Below, in pieces: positions 56,269 to 64,000 of a stretch of DNA of 64,000 nt (the first letter of the stretch is position 1; every line of letters begins with the position of its first letter). The DNA lies in contig NZ_JAQNDO010000001.1 in assembly GCF_028369105.1 (NCBI RefSeq), positions 2,411,711 through 2,475,710 of the forward strand. The letters run 5' to 3'. Below the pieces are notes generated by a model that worked only from the letters and a program-made list of their open reading frames with translations, was not told the origin of the DNA and did not search any database. The position numbers were made by a program, and so were the translations under genes. This DNA is from Polyangium mundeleinium (lineage in GTDB: Bacteria > Myxococcota_A > Polyangia > Polyangiales > Polyangiaceae).

Positions 56269-56297
56269 TTGACGCAGCGACGTAATTCGCAGATAAC
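56269..56297 (+). promoter_or_regulatory. Sigma-70 type promoter of PAS-STAS gene 2
   Basis: TTGACG (56269-56274), 17 bases, then GATAAC (56292-56297), about 58 bases before the start codon. It indicates that copy 2 can be expressed apart from copy 1. Confidence 0.5.
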
Positions 56298-56354
56298 GTG
56301 AACGACAATCTGTTCCACGACACTTTTCGTGTGGGACCGAGGGGGGAGGACAGC

Positions 56355-57749
56355 GTGTCGTTGATTGCCTATGAACAGGAGTGCGCGGAGTTGCGCGCGC
56401 GGGTCGCCGAGCTCGAAGCACGTTTGGCCCTACCGGCGCCGGCCGAGACGAATGGATACCACCACGAGGAGAGCCCTTCCGACCAGGACGGCGAGACGCG
56501 GCTCCTGCGCGCGGCGATTCAAAGCTTGGCGGACGGCGTGGTGATCTGCGACCGCGATGGGCGCCTCCTTCATTTCAATGCCGTAGCGACCGCGATCTTC
56601 GGGGAGCGGGCGAGCGAGGCTGTCCCGGAGGAGTGGTCCGTGCGATACGGCCTCTTTCATGGGGATGGCGTGACCCCCTTCCCGTCGCACGAAATGCCGC
56701 TCGTTCGCGCTTTGCAGGGCGAGAATGCCGACGCCGTCGAGCTCTTCGTGCGGAGCGAGCGGCTGCCGGCGGGCAGGTACGTCGAATGCTCGGCGCGCGC
56801 GATCCGCGACGCGGACGGGGAGATCTGCGGCGCCGTCGCCGTCTGCCGCGACCTCGGGGAGCGAAGGCGCTACGAGGCCGAGCGCGAGCAAAGGCTGCGC
56901 GCCGAGGAGGCGCGGCTCACCGCCGAGAAGGAGAGGCTTCGCATGGCGCGGATCCTCCAGAGCCTCCTCGATCACCTCGACGTCGTCGTATGGGCGACCG
57001 ACGAGAAAGGGGAATTCACGTTCCACGACGGCCTGGGCTGCGCGTCGGCCGGGTTCGAACGGGGCACGCTCCTCGGAAAAAGTGTCTTCGACATTTCACC
57101 GGGCGATCGCCTCGTGCAGCGCGCCCTTCTGGGCAACGCGGCGCGCGATCGCTCGCACATGAATGGTGCCGTCTTTGATAACTGGGTCATTCCATTCGGC
57201 GAGGACGACCAAAAGGGCTCGGGTGTCCTCGGCTTGAGCCTGAACGTCACCGAGGCGCACCAGGCCAAGGTGGAGCTCGAAGCGAAGCTCGCCCTCATTC
57301 AGCGGCAGCAGGAGGTCATCTTCAACCTGGAGACCCCGATCATCCAGGTATGGGACCACGTCCTCACGCTGCCGATGGTGGGCGTCGTCGACAGCAAGCG
57401 CGCCGCGCGGGTCACGGACGACCTCCTCGCCGAGGTCTCGCGCACGCAGGCGCGCTTCGCCATTCTCGATCTGACGGGCGTCGATGTCGTCGACACGGCC
57501 ACGGCCGGCCATATGCTGAATATCATCACCGCCGTTCGTCTCCTCGGCGCGGAAGGAATCATCACGGGGATTCGCCCGAACGTCGCGCAGACCATGGTCT
57601 CCCTCGGCCTCGACATCTCGCGCGTGCGCACGCTGGCGACCTTGCGCGACGGCCTCGCCTTCGCGATTCGAAAGCTCACCGAGGACGGCAGCGCCGCGCG
57701 CCGAGCCGCCGCGTTGCCCCGCCCGACTCGCAGCGTCGAGTCGGGGTGA
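56355..57749 (+). CDS. PAS-PAS-STAS regulator (RsbR-like), copy 2
   Basis: 464 residues from GTG 56355, chosen because the leader CGAGGGGGGAGGACAGC before the GTG is identical to that of copy 1; a longer in-frame start at 56298 is rejected. Domain order equals copy 1: coiled coil, PAS1 (LADGVVICDRDGRLLHFNAV), linker, PAS2 (LDVVVWATDEKGEFTFHDGL), STAS (LDLTGVDVVDTATAGHMLNI). The STAS domains differ at only a few positions, while the PAS domains have diverged more, which fits different inputs feeding one common output complex. Tandem duplication is evident. Confidence 0.9.
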   Translation: MSLIAYEQECAELRARVAELEARLALPAPAETNGYHHEESPSDQDGETRLLRAAIQSLADGVVICDRDGRLLHFNAVATAIFGERASEAVPEEWSVRYGLFHGDGVTPFPSHEMPLVRALQGENADAVELFVRSERLPAGRYVECSARAIRDADGEICGAVAVCRDLGERRRYEAEREQRLRAEEARLTAEKERLRMARILQSLLDHLDVVVWATDEKGEFTFHDGLGCASAGFERGTLLGKSVFDISPGDRLVQRALLGNAARDRSHMNGAVFDNWVIPFGEDDQKGSGVLGLSLNVTEAHQAKVELEAKLALIQRQQEVIFNLETPIIQVWDHVLTLPMVGVVDSKRAARVTDDLLAEVSRTQARFAILDLTGVDVVDTATAGHMLNIITAVRLLGAEGIITGIRPNVAQTMVSLGLDISRVRTLATLRDGLAFAIRKLTEDGSAARRAAALPRPTRSVESG

Positions 57750-57808
57750 CGTGCACTGTCGAAACCCTATTTGCTCGCATAGGTCGGGTGGATGTGGTAC
57801 GCGAGGTC

Positions 57809-58156
57809 ATGGACTCCTCGCACCAGAAGGATCCCGACATCGCCGCGCTCGAGCAAGCGGCGGCGAAGGAACGCCGGAAGAAGCTCCTCATTGCTGGCGG
57901 CGTGATCTTGTGCGTCCCGCTCTACTGGGCCATGGGGTTTTCGAGCGTGCGTGGTTCCCTCGCGGAGGAGGGCTATACCGACCTCCACGTCTCGCCGTCG
58001 GGGCTCTTCGACTGGACGTTCGAGGGGAAAAAAGGCGCCTCGACCTGCAAGGGCAGCGTGACCCGCATGCCGTTCTCCTCCTCGAAAAACACCTTCTGTT
58101 CTTCGGTCGACGCATCGGGGCGCGCGAGTGGCTCCCTCGACACGAGCTCGAACTGA
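57809..58156 (+). CDS. Small single-pass membrane protein of unknown function
   Basis: 115 residues from ATG 57809 (MDSSHQKDPDIAALEQAAAK) with GCGAGG close upstream. A charged N-terminal helix (AAKERRKKLL) leads into one membrane segment (LIAGGVILCVPLYWAMGF). The outer part has two Cys (STCKGSVTRMPF, SKNTFCSSVD) that could form a disulfide, and a Ser-rich end. I do not recognise the family. It is followed 15 bases later by an oxidoreductase gene. Confidence 0.7.
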   Translation: MDSSHQKDPDIAALEQAAAKERRKKLLIAGGVILCVPLYWAMGFSSVRGSLAEEGYTDLHVSPSGLFDWTFEGKKGASTCKGSVTRMPFSSSKNTFCSSVDASGRASGSLDTSSN

Positions 58157-58171
58157 CCACGGAGGCGCGTG

Positions 58172-59125
58172 ATGATTGTCGCAACCTCCCGTTCGTCCCG
58201 TGAACCCCTGCGCCTCGTCGAGCTGCCTTCGCGCCCGCTCCGCGCGGACGAGCTGCGCGTCCGCGTCCGCTCCATCGGCGTCAACCCCGTCGACTGGAAA
58301 ATGCGCGAGGGCGGCCCGCTCGGCACGGCGCAGCGAATCATCGGCCCGTCCGGCCCGCTCGTCGTTGGCATTGATTTCGCCGGCGAGGTCGTCGAGGTCG
58401 GGAGCGGCGTCGAGACACCAAAGGTCGGCGACCGTGTCGTCGGCGGCACCGATTTTTCACGCAACCAGCGCGGTAGTTATGCCGACGAGGTCATCGTGCG
58501 CGCCGATCAATGCGCCGAGCTGCCCGCGTCGGTCTCCTTCGACGAAGCCGCGAGCCTCCCCGTCGCCGGCGTGACGGCCTGGCGCTGGCTCCAGGAGGCC
58601 GGTATCCCGTCGCGGCCCGGCGCGCGGGTGCTCGTGCTCGGTGGTTCGGGTGGCGTGGGCCTTTTTGCGTTGCAGCTCGCCCGCTCGTATGGCGCGACCG
58701 TGGCCGCCGTGTGCTCGGCGCGGAACGTGCCGCTCGTCACGCGGCTCGGCGCCACAGCCATTGATTACAATGCAGGCGACCCGCTCGAAGCCGCTGCCCG
58801 CCTCGGCCCCTTTGATCTCGTGCTCAATGCCATCGGCTCCGTGGTGTACCCGTCGTCCGCGTGCCAAAAGCTCTTGAACGCGACGGGGTTGCTCGGCCTC
58901 GTGGTCATCCGGCCCGCCGATTATCCTTCGCTCTTGTTCTCGCGCCGGACGAAGACGCTCCTCGGCAAACCCACGCGCGAGAGCCTCACGCCGCTCGTCG
59001 CGGCGCTCGCGAAGGGCGAGATCGAGGCCATCATCGAGGCGAAATTCCCGCTCGCGGAGGCCGAGGAGGCGCATGTCCGATCGCGAGCCGGCAAGGTCGT
59101 CGGCAAGCTCCTGCTCGTCCCCTGA
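58172..59125 (+). CDS. Quinone oxidoreductase-like MDR-family NADP-dependent reductase
   Basis: 317 residues from ATG 58172 (GTG 58169 is equally in frame), with GGAGG 6-10 bases before. The GroES-like N half has VNPVDWKMREGG and VVGIDFAGEVVEVGSGVE, and the Rossmann part has VLVLGGSGGVGLFALQLARSYGATVAAVCSARN. No structural-zinc Cys cluster is present, so it belongs to the zinc-free quinone oxidoreductase group, related to proteins like YhdH or reticulon-4-interacting protein 1. It probably reduces quinones or enones with NADPH; the substrate is not known. Confidence 0.9.
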   Translation: MIVATSRSSREPLRLVELPSRPLRADELRVRVRSIGVNPVDWKMREGGPLGTAQRIIGPSGPLVVGIDFAGEVVEVGSGVETPKVGDRVVGGTDFSRNQRGSYADEVIVRADQCAELPASVSFDEAASLPVAGVTAWRWLQEAGIPSRPGARVLVLGGSGGVGLFALQLARSYGATVAAVCSARNVPLVTRLGATAIDYNAGDPLEAAARLGPFDLVLNAIGSVVYPSSACQKLLNATGLLGLVVIRPADYPSLLFSRRTKTLLGKPTRESLTPLVAALAKGEIEAIIEAKFPLAEAEEAHVRSRAGKVVGKLLLVP

Positions 59126-59132
59126 ATCGATT

Positions 59133-60005
59133 TCAGGTTTCCGGTTCGTCCTGCGTCAACAATGCGCAGAGATGTGCGACATGCCAGGCGTATTCCTCGC
59201 TGCGGGCCTGTTCGGCCCGAGCGCGGGCCGCCGCGGGATCGGGCGAAGGGGTTCGCGGCGTCCACAGGGATCGAAGCCACGACGTGAAGCCGGCCGAGGT
59301 ATCAACGGGAATCGACGTTGCCGCGTCTTCGGCCGCGCGGGTCGCGGCGAGGCGCGACACGTCCACCGCCGCGCGGCTCGCCGCTGCCTTCCGTCGCTGA
59401 GACAGCCGGGCCGCGATGGCCCCCGAATCCATTTCGGATTTCGCGGCCCAGGCGCCCGGTCCCCGGGCCGCGGCCGCTTGCATGGCGGCATCGAGCTCGA
59501 CGTCGGTCCAGCTCTCCTCGACCTTCCATTCGTGCTCCGCGTCGGCCTCGGCCTCGGCCATTTCGGCGGCCGCCTCCGCGACGAGCGCCGCTGCCTCGGC
59601 CGCGGCCGCCGGCGCGCGGGCCTCCCACGCCTCGACGTCCCGGCGCGCCTCTGCGCCGACGCGCGCGAGGACCCGCGCCGGGGACAGATTGCGCTCCAAC
59701 ATGGCGTCCGCCATGGCGATACTGCCGAAGGGCCCGCCGGGGGAAGGTTTGTCCTCGTTCCGCGTCGGCTTCCAGGGCCATTGTCCCTCGATCCATTGCC
59801 GCGTCTGCCGGACTGCCTCCACGCTCGAAGCCTCCGGCTCGCGCCGCGCTTCCCGCTCCTTCTCCAGGGCTCGGTCGGCACAATCGCAGGCGAAACGCAG
59901 GAGCACGGAGGCAGGAATGCTCCCCGAGCCGATCGCCTGCGTGAGGCGCTCGTCCGCCGTGATCGAGCCGTCGGCGAGCAGATCGAGGATGGCTTTGGGG
60001 TTCAA
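59133..60005 (-). CDS. Hypothetical Ala-rich protein
   Basis: 290 residues, with a TTG start at 60005 (MNPKAILDLLADGSITADER) because no ATG or GTG fits and the upstream stop at 60010 suggests coupling. The first 60 residues look like a small helical domain (SVLLRFACDCADRALEKERE). The rest is Ala/Glu-rich and low in complexity ([20 protein letters not shown]), mostly helical, with a Trp-containing end (SWLRSLWTPRTPSPD). No signal or catalytic motif. The family is unknown to me; homologues with a similar N-terminal domain occur as immunity-like or regulatory proteins in myxobacteria, which I cannot verify. Confidence 0.65.
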   Translation of the reverse strand: MNPKAILDLLADGSITADERLTQAIGSGSIPASVLLRFACDCADRALEKEREARREPEASSVEAVRQTRQWIEGQWPWKPTRNEDKPSPGGPFGSIAMADAMLERNLSPARVLARVGAEARRDVEAWEARAPAAAAEAAALVAEAAAEMAEAEADAEHEWKVEESWTDVELDAAMQAAAARGPGAWAAKSEMDSGAIAARLSQRRKAAASRAAVDVSRLAATRAAEDAATSIPVDTSAGFTSWLRSLWTPRTPSPDPAAARARAEQARSEEYAWHVAHLCALLTQDEPET

Positions 60006-60009
60006 GGGA

Positions 60010-60621
60010 TCAGTTACATTGATCCTGCGGCAGTGGATTGACAGCGCTGCCCGGGTCGAACGGATACCACACGACGGCGACCGTGTTCACGCGGCCTTGG
60101 CCGCACATGAGGGTCACGTCGAGGAACAGATCCTTCTCGTAATGCTTGCAGGTCGTGTAACCGCCGACGGAATCCGTGAAATCGAGCGCGTCAGCGGCCT
60201 CCTCGCAGGTTTTTCCCCAGATGGACAGCGGCCCGTCTGCGTACCGTTTCACCCAGTCCGCAGCGCCCAGATGGATGTCGATCATCAATCCTCCCGAGGG
60301 CATGACCGACACCGTGGGCCCGTCCTTGTACCGGATCTTGTCCTTCGTCCGTTCCCCCTTGCCCCAGGCCGCCTCGATGTCGTCGAGCGTGGCCCCCGCG
60401 CGCACGCCTGCAATGGACAGAAAATCCCGGAACCCGAAGACCTTCGGCTTGGTCGCGGGGGGCGGCGGCGGCGGTGAGGGGTCGGCCGTTGGTTTTTCCT
60501 GCGCAGCCGTCGCGGCCGCAGGCGGCGGCACGGAAGCGACCGGCGGAGACGGCGGCGCGCTCGCGCAGCCCAAGGCGGCGAACATCAACACGACGGATAC
60601 GGATAGGATCGAGGGTTTCAC
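60010..60621 (-). CDS. Putative lipoprotein with Pro-rich linker
   Basis: 203 residues from GTG 60621, selected by GGAGGACGC directly upstream and by the lipoprotein signal VKPSILSVSVVLMFAALGC (Cys 19). A Pro/Ala-rich linker (residues 22-58) leads to a globular C-terminal domain: FGFRDFLSIAGVRAGATLDD, IEAAWGKGERTKDKIRYKDG, DGPLSIWGKTCEEAADALDF, TTCKHYEKDLFLDVTLMCGQ, VNTVAVVWYPF. Such a fold with strand-rich C part is typical of small periplasmic domains. No function recognised. The downstream gene starts 4 bases after its stop. Confidence 0.78.
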   Translation of the reverse strand: MKPSILSVSVVLMFAALGCASAPPSPPVASVPPPAAATAAQEKPTADPSPPPPPPATKPKVFGFRDFLSIAGVRAGATLDDIEAAWGKGERTKDKIRYKDGPTVSVMPSGGLMIDIHLGAADWVKRYADGPLSIWGKTCEEAADALDFTDSVGGYTTCKHYEKDLFLDVTLMCGQGRVNTVAVVWYPFDPGSAVNPLPQDQCN

Positions 60622-60726
60622 GCGTCCTCCTGCCACGGAGCGGCGACGCAGTGTTCCACGAGCCCGCTCGTCCTTGCAAGACCCACGGAGGTCGCTGCCT
60701 CGGGTGGATCGTGATAGGCATGGGGG

Positions 60727-61545
60727 ATGAAATCGTGTCGCAGGGACGTCCCTTCTCCGGTCGAGATCGTCTTTTCGATCCTGGAGCGCCGTGACACGGG
60801 CGGAAGGTGGGGCGGGAAGCGCAAGACGAGCGCCGATGTCCGGCAGGCGTTTCGCGAAGAGGTCGAGGAATGGGAGCGCATCGTTCTGCGGCCCGACGGG
60901 TCGATCGTGCAGACGCACCGGATGAGCCCCAAGCCGCTCGGCTCGATGCTCTCGCTCGTCTCGTTTGATCCGATCCAAGAGACCATCGGAACCTATCGAA
61001 TCCTCGATCCCGACGAGGCCCGGCGCACGTGGCAGGCCGCCACGTGGTTTGACGTCGAATCTCCGTGCCCCTGGGTCGGCGACGTGCTCGGGTATTGCGG
61101 CGTCACGCTCGCCCCTTCCGCGCAGGCCACGCGAGATGCGCCCCCGAGCATCGACCGCGACTTCTTCCTGATCCCGTTCGTACACGCCGCCCGGGGGATC
61201 CTCGCGCGACCCGACGGCGCATGGCGCCACCTCGTGGTCGAGCATCACCATGCCGTGGAGAACGTCGCCAACAAGTATGGTTTTTCCGACGGAGACCTCT
61301 TCTTCACGCGCGACTATGGCCCATATCTGCAAGCGATCCTCGACGATGCGAACGCAAAGATTCGCGCGGCCGGCGCCGAAGGCGAGGTGTATTTCTGCGG
61401 CACGAGCCACAACCCTGTCCGGCTGGGGGACGCGCTGAAGAAGGACGGGGAACCCGTCGAGGTATGGGACGTCTTCAGGGACGACGAGGAGATCTCGTTC
61501 TGGGGATACGACTGGGAAGCCCTGAAAGACCCGCGATTCCTTTAG
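60727..61545 (+). CDS. Conserved hypothetical protein
   Basis: 272 residues from ATG 60727 (MKSCRRDVPSPVEIVFSILE). Mixed alpha/beta composition with clusters of aromatic residues: RTWQAATWFDVESPCPWVGD, LVVEHHHAVENVANKYGF, FTRDYGPYLQAILDDANAKI and a Trp-rich end (ISFWGYDWEALKDPRF). No signal peptide, membrane segment or known motif. The run VEHHH might bind a metal, but this is only a visual hint. Its 3' end overlaps the convergent DUF255 gene by four bases. Confidence 0.7.
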   Translation: MKSCRRDVPSPVEIVFSILERRDTGGRWGGKRKTSADVRQAFREEVEEWERIVLRPDGSIVQTHRMSPKPLGSMLSLVSFDPIQETIGTYRILDPDEARRTWQAATWFDVESPCPWVGDVLGYCGVTLAPSAQATRDAPPSIDRDFFLIPFVHAARGILARPDGAWRHLVVEHHHAVENVANKYGFSDGDLFFTRDYGPYLQAILDDANAKIRAAGAEGEVYFCGTSHNPVRLGDALKKDGEPVEVWDVFRDDEEISFWGYDWEALKDPRFL

Positions 61546-63185
61546 CGCGCGCCCGGCCACGGAAAGACCCCCACCTCGTCGAGCGCAAGCAAGAACTCCC
61601 CGATCATCCGGCCCTGCTCCGCCACGCCGCGGGGGCTCGCGATGGCCACGAGCGTCCTCTTCGCGCGCGTGGCAAACGCTTGATCTCCCGTGATCCGACC
61701 GAGCCCCGCGAGGAACCGCGCGGCGAGCGTGTTGCTTGCGAACGGACGCTCGCGCCGCGCGAACACCCCCACGGCGGAAGGATCGTTCGTGTGCGCGAAA
61801 TACGCCCCTGTCGCGGTGTCGAGAAACGTCTTCTCCATGGCATCCGCGATCCGCAGCGCAGCGTCGCGGTACGCCGCGTTTTGCGTGACCTCGAAGAGCC
61901 GCACGAACGCCCGGCCGAACCCGGCGGCGTCCGCGAGGTAATGCACGGGTGAACGCGCCTTTGCGTCATGCTCGACCGCGCCGTCGGTCCCCACGTGGCT
62001 CGCCGTCACGAGGGCGGCGGCCCGCTCCGCCCGTGCAAGCGCGTCCTTGTCGCCCGACGCCTCGAACAGCATGCACATCGCCGCGATGGCGAGTCCATTC
62101 TCGTAGGCGTATACGTGATCATCGACGCGCGGAATCCCGAGCTTGCGCCGCCCGGCGTCGTCGAGGCGATAATACACGTCCCCGTCGATGAACGGTTTTC
62201 CCTCCTCGTGTGCGCCCACGTCCGCGTCCTGGCTCACGAGGAAAGCGCCCTCGGCGTTCGACAGGAAGGTCGACAGGTACCGCGCGATCCCGCGGGCGTC
62301 CTCCAGCAGATCCTTGCGGCCGGTGGCCTTGTGCGCGGCGGCGTAGGCTTCGAGGTTCGCCGCCTGGTACGGCATCAGCTTTTCGTAATGGGGTTCGGTC
62401 CACGTCGAGCCCGCGGAATACTGGTAGATGCCGCCCCATACCGGGTCGAGGATCGCGCGCTGCTTTTCCAGGGTGAACACGGCGCGCCGGCGCGCGAGTT
62501 CGTCCCCGTGCGCCGCGCGCCGGAGCTCGAAGAGCACGTTCGCCCCGAGCGGGGATTTTTGAAAATTCCCCCAGCTCCCCTCTTCCCGGTCGAAATAACG
62601 ATCCATGTCGATCGATACGCGCGCCGCGATCCACGGCAAAGCCTCGGGCGCGGGCACGGTCCGCGTCGGGTCCTGCGCTTTGTCGCCGCCCTCCGCGTTT
62701 GTTGTGGCAATCGCTTCGAGGATGGGCAAGAGCTCGTCTGCAGGCAGGTATCCGCGGTATTTGCCGATCTCCTCGGCGTCGGGCGAGAGCAGGATCGTCG
62801 CTGGCCAGCCCCAGTCGACATACCGTTCGCCGATGTCCGGGCGCTCGTCGATGTCGACCCGAATGGCGACGAACTTCTCGTTCAGGAGACGGCCCACGCG
62901 TTCGTCGTGGTACGTTGTCTCGTCCATCACGTGGCACCAGTGGCACCACGAGGCCGCGCCATCGAGGAGAATGAATTTCCTCTCGGCGCGGGCGCGCGCG
63001 AAGGTCTCCGGCGAAAACGAATGCCAGGTGAAGAGCTGCTTTTGTTCCTTCGCCCGCGCGAGCGCGAGGTTCACCGCGTCCGGTGTCCCCGCTCGCACGA
63101 GCCCGCGCGGGGACACCTGGGACGCCTGGGGCGTCGCGCCACAGCCGAGGGCGAGCACGAGGGCGGGAAGCAGAAAACGTCGCAT
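61542..63185 (-). CDS. DUF255 thioredoxin-fold protein (YyaL/SSP411 type), lipoprotein
   Basis: 547 residues from ATG 63185 (MRRFLLPALVLALGC), with a lipobox Cys at 15, so a secreted and lipid-anchored form. The N-terminal thioredoxin-like domain has AERKFILLDGAASWCHWCHVMDETTYHD with the C-x-x-C pair, then FVAIRVDIDERPDIGE. The C-terminal part is an (alpha/alpha) barrel: DPVWGGIYQYSAGSTWTEPHYEKLMPYQA, FLVSQDADVGAHEEGKPFIDG, YENGLAIAAMCML. Relatives (YyaL, spermatogenesis-associated 20) are usually cytosolic; the signal here is noteworthy. Biochemical role of the family is not established. Confidence 0.88.
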   Translation of the reverse strand: MRRFLLPALVLALGCGATPQASQVSPRGLVRAGTPDAVNLALARAKEQKQLFTWHSFSPETFARARAERKFILLDGAASWCHWCHVMDETTYHDERVGRLLNEKFVAIRVDIDERPDIGERYVDWGWPATILLSPDAEEIGKYRGYLPADELLPILEAIATTNAEGGDKAQDPTRTVPAPEALPWIAARVSIDMDRYFDREEGSWGNFQKSPLGANVLFELRRAAHGDELARRRAVFTLEKQRAILDPVWGGIYQYSAGSTWTEPHYEKLMPYQAANLEAYAAAHKATGRKDLLEDARGIARYLSTFLSNAEGAFLVSQDADVGAHEEGKPFIDGDVYYRLDDAGRRKLGIPRVDDHVYAYENGLAIAAMCMLFEASGDKDALARAERAAALVTASHVGTDGAVEHDAKARSPVHYLADAAGFGRAFVRLFEVTQNAAYRDAALRIADAMEKTFLDTATGAYFAHTNDPSAVGVFARRERPFASNTLAARFLAGLGRITGDQAFATRAKRTLVAIASPRGVAEQGRMIGEFLLALDEVGVFPWPGAR

Positions 63186-63232
63186 CTCGCCCCACGTACG
63201 CGCGGCCCCGCGTGGCGGATCCCCCGGGGCCC

Positions 63233-63607
63233 TCACGGATCGCCCGTGGGCTGAATGGCCGTCGTCTCGACCATGAGCATGACGGTCCTCCCCGGGGCCC
63301 GCGGTCGATGCATCACGCCCTTCGTGATCGTCACGCCCTGCTGCGGCCCGAGCTCGATCGTCTGATCTTCCAGATCGATGAGGAGCTTGCCTTCGAGGAC
63401 GAAAAAAAACTCGTCATCGTCGTCGTGCTTGTGCCAGTGGAAATCGCCCTCGATCACCCCGAGCCGCACCACGCTGCCATTGACCTGCGTTAGCGTCCGG
63501 TTTTGCCACGTCTCGGTGCATGCGGCGACGACGGCGGGAACGTCGATGCGCTCGAGGTGCTGGAACTTCACATCGAGGTTGATGTTGTACTTGGCTCGAT
63601 CGGTCAT
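63233..63607 (-). CDS. Small cupin-domain protein
   Basis: 124 residues. A single cupin barrel: VVRLGVIEGDFHWHKHDDDDEFFFVLEGKLLIDL (cupin motif 1, with the metal-binding His/Glu set) and GPQQGVTITKGVMHRPRAPG (motif 2 with the His). Similar small cupins bind a divalent metal and act as isomerases, dioxygenases or binding proteins. Its start at 63607 (MTDRAKYNINLDVKFQHL) is the only good ATG. Function unknown. Confidence 0.88.
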   Translation of the reverse strand: MTDRAKYNINLDVKFQHLERIDVPAVVAACTETWQNRTLTQVNGSVVRLGVIEGDFHWHKHDDDDEFFFVLEGKLLIDLEDQTIELGPQQGVTITKGVMHRPRAPGRTVMLMVETTAIQPTGDP

Positions 63608-63657
63608 ACGAGGGTCTTCTCCTGGGGCGGGATGTTACGTCCGTTCGCCGGGCACCG

Positions 63658-64000
63658 CTAGAGGTTCAGCATGTAGAGCGCGAGGGCCGCAGTGCGGTCC
63701 GTTTTGCGTTCTTCGAGGGACGCCGTGACCTCCGGCGCGAGCCCGACGAGCTTTCCGTACTCGCCGAGCGCGCGGATGCGGGCCCTTGATACCTCGCCGA
63801 AGTAGATGTGAGAGATCTTTTTCTGGTCCGCCGGGTCGAGCGGCTGCAGGTACCCGCGCAGAATCGCGCGCGCCGTATCCATCGACGCGCCCGGCGCGCC
63901 GGAGGCGTGGAACGTGATCACACGCTCGAACGAGGGCTGGAAGTACGTCCACGCCTCCGCCGTCGCAGCATCGAGCGGGATGGGCGCGAGGGCCTTTTCT
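63658..64000 (-). CDS. Partial hypothetical protein at right window edge
   Basis: C-terminal 114 codons of a gene that starts beyond the window. The visible part reads EKALAPIPLDAATAEAWTYF, then PSFERVITFHASGAPGASMD, RAILRGYLQPLDPADQKKIS and HIYFGEVSRARIRALGEYGK, ending MLNL. Internal GTG/ATG codons could be misread as starts, but the frame stays open to the edge. No family recognised. Confidence 0.6.
   Translation of the reverse strand, partial: EKALAPIPLDAATAEAWTYFQPSFERVITFHASGAPGASMDTARAILRGYLQPLDPADQKKISHIYFGEVSRARIRALGEYGKLVGLAPEVTASLEERKTDRTAALALYMLNL

Overview
The window looks like a chromosomal segment of a myxobacterium of the Polyangium/Sorangium type (inference). Base composition is high GC with strongly GC-biased third codon positions. 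It carries a full chemosensory operon with a HEAT-repeat protein, several hybrid histidine kinases, a eukaryote-like Ser/Thr kinase with a TPR tail, many small lipoproteins, a DUF2169 protein and a geosmin synthase. No rRNA, tRNA or CRISPR array was seen.

Layout. 1-2477: the end of a DUF2169 protein, an L,D-transpeptidase and a PfkB kinase, all on the minus strand. 2642-14196: a minus-strand chemosensory operon read cheY-cheA-cheW-mcp-HEAT-cheR-cheB, followed by a DisA_N-like (DACNV-type) protein and a lipoprotein; most junctions overlap by 4 bases. 14386-16693: a REC-PAS-histidine kinase and an unknown protein. 16694-17570: repeat-rich DNA. 17571-26614: an interval of about 8.6 kb bracketed by the N- and C-terminal parts of a four-helix-bundle gene. 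It holds a metallophosphoesterase, an aldehyde dehydrogenase/SDR/monooxygenase operon, a histidine kinase, two response regulators, an IS91-type transposase remnant and a zinc-ribbon-like repeat protein, and it reads like an inserted island. 26820-28000: a sigma factor, then an intact inverted copy of the four-helix-bundle module. 28027-32907: a histidine kinase and divergent FixJ-type regulator, then a propeller hybrid kinase with three lesions. 33026-38927: a lipoprotein, a frameshifted Ser/Thr kinase and a lipoprotein amidase. 39450-46392: geosmin synthase, two different family 2B encapsulin shell proteins and an MscS channel on one strand. 46421-48201: an aldo/keto reductase and TetR regulator sharing an operator. 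48255-64000: a large TPR membrane protein, a DMGDH-type flavoprotein, two tandem PAS-PAS-STAS proteins, an oxidoreductase, lipoproteins, a DUF255 thioredoxin-fold protein, a cupin and a partial gene at the edge.

Two systems stand out. First, geosmin synthase sits in a tight gene set with two non-identical cyclic-nucleotide-domain encapsulins and a mechanosensitive channel, which suggests a two-component terpenoid nanocompartment linked to an osmotic valve. Second, a repeated module, present intact at 27372-28000 and split at 17183-26614, combines a GGAAGC-type microsatellite, a leader able to form paired hairpins whose arms differ between copies yet stay complementary, a four-helix-bundle (23S-IVP/bAvd-like) ORF and a conserved terminal hairpin. 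This module may be an undescribed RNA-protein element, and its interrupted copy marks the edges of the apparent island.
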